This document shows positions 61,184 to 64,000 of a stretch of DNA of 64,000 nt, piece by piece. Every line of letters starts with the position of its first letter. The first letter of the stretch is position 1. A program made the position numbers and the translations under genes. A model generated the notes under the pieces. That model worked only from the letters and a program-made list of their open reading frames with translations. It had not been told where the DNA came from and did no database searches. The DNA comes from Methanolobus profundi. GTDB lineage: Archaea > Halobacteriota > Methanosarcinia > Methanosarcinales > Methanosarcinaceae. The stretch is taken from contig NZ_FOUJ01000007.1 in the NCBI RefSeq assembly GCF_900114835.1, positions 1-64,000 on the forward strand. The letters run 5' to 3'.

Positions 61184-62644
61184 TCAACTAATCATCTGTA
61201 GCATAACTCCTTTTAGATCAGCATTAATTTTTCGATCGAGTTTTATAATCAGGGTCATATATAATGCTCCACCGAGAGCAACTGGAATTAATGTCAACCA
61301 TACATTCTCTAGTGGTATTAACATTCTATATCCTATGAGCAGGAATCCCATCACAAATGATGCTTTTAATATATTTAGCAAACTATCGGTCTCAATTCTA
61401 ATTTGCAGTATCTTCGACAATATTATCATTGCCAAAAAAGCATTCAGTGTCATAGTGGCAAGCGTGGCGATTGCTGCTCCTAGAATTCCTATCAATGGTA
61501 TCAATAAAGCATTCAATGAAATATTTGCAATTACAGATGCAACAGTGACTGTGAACAGATTTTTGAGTTGATTCATTGCAGTTAGGTATGTTGTGAAGAA
61601 ATAACAAAATATATTGATAATTTGCACAATAAATAATACATTCATTGTCCAATATCCGTTGTCAAAGTCCCCTCCATAAAAGAAATATAGGAGCTTATCT
61701 CCAAGTACAAAACCGCCTATGGTCATTGGTATAGCAAGAATGAGTGAGTATGTGAATGCTTTGGATAATGAAGCTTCTATTGATACAATGTCGCCTGTTT
61801 TGTCCCATCGACTTACTCTTGGATAGAGAGTTGAACGAAGTACGACTGTCATGAACGTAGCCAGAAGCGTGAATTGTAGCACAACACGATAAATGCCTAC
61901 ATCAGCATTACTAAGAAAATAGCCTATCATGATAGTATCTGCTGTTGAGAACACAATTGAACCACTTGATATTAAAAATATCCATATTGAAAAATTTGCT
62001 AGATTTTTGAGATGTTTCAATTTGAAAGGTACAAAGCGTAAATCAAAAAAATACAGTTGCATCAGTGCACTGACAAATAATCCTACAACAAATCCACCAG
62101 CAAGACCTGATATCCCATATCCTAAAGCAACTGCAATGATTTGGAAGATTATTCTTGAAATATTATTTATAAATGATGTAGTTGCAGCAATACCTATTTT
62201 TGCGCAGCCCAGTATACCACTTGCAACAGATCCATAGAATATTCCAACAATCAGTGCTAAAATTAGCCATATAAATGTTCCTGAATCATTAAGATCAACA
62301 AAATACTTTCGAAATACTATTAATACTAACACTACTATCATTACAAAGAAAAAGCGAAGTATGGTAAATGCGCTGAAATATTCACTTTGTTCTTCCCCTT
62401 CACTGATACGTTTGATTGCAGCATCACCAAAACCGCCGTCTGCTACCAGATTTATGACACTAATGTATGCAATGAACAGGAAATATCCTCCCAAGACACT
62501 TGCACCTACTGTATGCGTGAAGTATATTGTGCTCAAAAATCCGATGAAGGTAAGTGCAACCTGCCAGATGAAGGATACTATGCTCTGACGTTTGATTGCA
62601 TCTATGTTCATAATGCGTGAAAAGAAAGTGTTTAATTTGAACAT
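61184..62644 (-). CDS. Oligosaccharide flippase (Wzx-like, MOP superfamily)
   Basis: The 486-residue polytopic protein has about 12-14 membrane helices spread evenly along the chain. It opens with IVSFIWQVALTFIGFLSTIYFTHTVG and includes GGYFLFIAYISVINLVADGGFGDAAIKRISEG (part shown), the pattern of Wzx/RfbX-type lipid-linked oligosaccharide flippases. It would move the completed lipid-linked glycan to the outer face, where AglB uses it. It is the only transporter of this type in the window. A 43-base gap separates it from gmd. Confidence 0.9.
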   Translation of the reverse strand: MFKLNTFFSRIMNIDAIKRQSIVSFIWQVALTFIGFLSTIYFTHTVGASVLGGYFLFIAYISVINLVADGGFGDAAIKRISEGEEQSEYFSAFTILRFFFVMIVVLVLIVFRKYFVDLNDSGTFIWLILALIVGIFYGSVASGILGCAKIGIAATTSFINNISRIIFQIIAVALGYGISGLAGGFVVGLFVSALMQLYFFDLRFVPFKLKHLKNLANFSIWIFLISSGSIVFSTADTIMIGYFLSNADVGIYRVVLQFTLLATFMTVVLRSTLYPRVSRWDKTGDIVSIEASLSKAFTYSLILAIPMTIGGFVLGDKLLYFFYGGDFDNGYWTMNVLFIVQIINIFCYFFTTYLTAMNQLKNLFTVTVASVIANISLNALLIPLIGILGAAIATLATMTLNAFLAMIILSKILQIRIETDSLLNILKASFVMGFLLIGYRMLIPLENVWLTLIPVALGGALYMTLIIKLDRKINADLKGVMLQMIS

Positions 62645-62686
62645 AGTTTTTACTCTTTTATTGAGTTAGGTGCCAAATCTGACCGA

Positions 62687-63721
62687 TTATGTATTTTTCA
62701 TATCCCCTTCTATCATTATTTTAACCAGTTCACGAAGTCCGATTTTTGCTTCCCATCCTAATTTTTCCTTAGCTTTTGTTGGGTCCCCAATCAGAATATC
62801 TACTTCAGTTGGCCTGTAATATTTAGAATCTACTTCTATCAGAACATCACCTGTGGAAACATCCACCCCTACTTCATTTATTCCCTCTCCTCGCCATTCA
62901 ATTTGAATATCTACTTCTTCAAATGCAAGTTCTACAAATTCCCGTACAGAGCGTGTAGTTCCAGTGGCGATTACAAAATCATCTGGTACATCTTGCTGAA
63001 GCATAAGCCACATAGCTTCCACATAATCTCCAGCAAATCCCCAATCTCTCTTTGCATCCAAATTCCCAAGATATAATTTCTTTTGAATTCCTTTCTTTAT
63101 TTTGGAAACGGCCATTGTGATTTTCCTTGTTACAAATGTCTCGCCGCGGATGGGTGATTCGTGATTGAATAAAATACCGTTGCAGGCAAATATTCCATAA
63201 GCTTCACGATAGTTAATGGTAATCCAGTATGAATATAATTTAGCCACTGCATATGGGCTTCTTGGATAGAATGGAGTGTTCTCTTTTTGCGGAATCTCCT
63301 GTACTTTTCCATACAGTTCACTTGTTGAAGCCTGGTAGAATTTTGTTTTCTTTTCTAATCCTAGAATTCGTATGGCTTCTAAAATTCGAAGTGTTCCAAT
63401 TGCATCTGCATTTGCAGTATATTCTGGCGTATCAAATGAGATGTGTACATGACTCTGAGCGGCAAGATTGTATATTTCATCAGGTTGTGTTTCCTGAATT
63501 ATCCTTATCAAATTGGTAGAATCTGTAAGGTCTCCGTAGTGCAAGAAAAAATTCACATTCTTTTCATGTGTGTCTCTGTAAAGATGGTCTATACGTTTGG
63601 TGTTGAAAGATGATGATCGTCTTCTTATACCATGGACGATGTATCCTTTGTTAAGCAGAAACTCGGCTAGGTATGCGCCGTCCTGACCTGTGATTCCTGT
63701 TATCAGTGCTGTTTTTGCCAT
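62687..63721 (-). CDS. gmd: GDP-mannose 4,6-dehydratase
   Basis: Gmd converts GDP-mannose to GDP-4-keto-6-deoxymannose, precursor of GDP-fucose, rhamnose and perosamine. I start at ATG 63721 ([21 protein letters not shown]); the frame extends further upstream but the family begins here. The 344 residues include [45 protein letters not shown] and [15 protein letters not shown] with the intact Y-x3-[36 protein letters not shown] and [23 protein letters not shown] follow. The downstream 4-keto-sugar users may be the altered GMD-like SDR and the C-methyltransferase. Confidence 0.95.
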   Translation of the reverse strand: MAKTALITGITGQDGAYLAEFLLNKGYIVHGIRRRSSSFNTKRIDHLYRDTHEKNVNFFLHYGDLTDSTNLIRIIQETQPDEIYNLAAQSHVHISFDTPEYTANADAIGTLRILEAIRILGLEKKTKFYQASTSELYGKVQEIPQKENTPFYPRSPYAVAKLYSYWITINYREAYGIFACNGILFNHESPIRGETFVTRKITMAVSKIKKGIQKKLYLGNLDAKRDWGFAGDYVEAMWLMLQQDVPDDFVIATGTTRSVREFVELAFEEVDIQIEWRGEGINEVGVDVSTGDVLIEVDSKYYRPTEVDILIGDPTKAKEKLGWEAKIGLRELVKIMIEGDMKNT

Positions 63722-63794
63722 ATTATTGACCTTCTGATTTGTGATTTTTAATGTTTTGAACTGCCAGTAATCGAACATTGACTAAATTTTGATA

Positions 63795-64000
63795 TTATTG
63801 CTCTTTAAGCTCTTTGAAATAATCAATGGTCTGCTTCAAACCTTCTTTCAATCCTATATTTGGTTCCCATCCAAGAACTTCCTTTGCTCTGCTGATGTCC
63901 GGCCTCCTGACTTTTGGATCATCAATGGGAAGATTTTCGAAGGTAATATTGGAATCGCTTTCTATTAGCTTAATAACTTCTTCTGCAAACTCTAACACTG
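63795..64000 (-). CDS. C-terminal end of an NAD-dependent epimerase/decarboxylase (truncated by window edge)
   Basis: The frame stays open to the window edge. The 68 or so visible residues contain EFAEEVIKLIES, LPIDDPKVRRPDISRAKEVLGW and EPNIGLKEGLKQTIDYFKEL. This is the typical C-terminus of UDP-glucuronate decarboxylase (UXS)-like and related nucleotide-sugar SDRs, where the DDPKxRRPDI motif is common. The apparent GTG start at 63998 is not the real start. The substrate cannot be fixed from this fragment. Confidence 0.8.
   Translation of the reverse strand, partial: VLEFAEEVIKLIESDSNITFENLPIDDPKVRRPDISRAKEVLGWEPNIGLKEGLKQTIDYFKELKEQ

Overview
The window looks like a chromosomal segment of a methylotrophic methanogen of the Methanosarcinaceae, probably close to Methanolobus or Methanococcoides. 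The genus is inferred, not shown. Support comes from genes for tetrahydromethanopterin synthesis (MptD), a CbiA/CfbB-type amidase, a euryarchaeal TFS-PCNA-PriL replication block, ether-lipid headgroup enzymes, an archaeosortase with PEF-CTERM proteins, an archaellum motor operon and AglB. Promoters have archaeal TATA boxes. Many genes start with GTG or TTG behind GGTG-type ribosome sites or close to the TATA box.

Layout. 1-5904: right end of an integrated provirus or similar element. Two paralogous structural-type proteins and a large repeat-containing protein are followed by a convergent tyrosine integrase that abuts an intact tRNA-Thr(TGT). 6002-13930: housekeeping genes, namely a class II aldolase, a CDP-alcohol phosphatidyltransferase, the archease/RtcB RNA-ligase pair, a gap holding a possible structured RNA, a PUA protein, a bactofilin-like protein with a small membrane protein, and ArgD-HisC. 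13932-16401 (minus): the operon artA-psd-pssA-mptD. 16468-19109: Nudix, TFS, PCNA and PriL. 19164-21378 (minus): two secreted PEF-CTERM proteins. 21638-25816: CbiA/CfbB, MoaA with a 49-residue downstream protein, SurE and two unknown small proteins. 26133-31869: AlaS, then a GvpD/KaiC-like ATPase and two response-regulator proteins that lead up to the archaellum genes. 33060-39420: arlC/D/E-F-G-H-I-J with no archaellin gene nearby. 39462-41818 (minus): a hydro-lyase small subunit and a dehydrogenase of the LeuD/LeuB family with an unknown Cys-containing protein between them. Residue clues favour homoaconitase and homoisocitrate dehydrogenase, that is, coenzyme B synthesis. 41910-64000 (minus): AglB followed by a long, AT-rich surface-glycan locus.

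The glycan locus contains most of a nonulosonic (pseudaminic-type) acid pathway: PseB, PseC, a PseH-like acetyltransferase, an SpsF/PseF-type cytidylyltransferase and PseI. No recognisable PseG is present. An ATP-grasp enzyme, a HAD phosphatase, an SDR and a cupin sit within the same run. Beyond it are a GDP-mannose 4,6-dehydratase, a second GMD-like protein with an altered active site, sugar and FkbM methyltransferases, glycosyltransferases and a Wzx-type flippase. Together with AglB these could build, flip and transfer a decorated glycan onto S-layer proteins and archaellins.

The observations most worth following are the aksE-X-aksF-like operon with its unknown middle gene, the pseudaminic locus lacking PseG, the artA-psd-pssA operon close to PEF-CTERM substrates, the GvpD-like/response-regulator genes and the 11-bp tandem repeat in front of the archaellum operon, and the possible structured RNA near 9460-9582.
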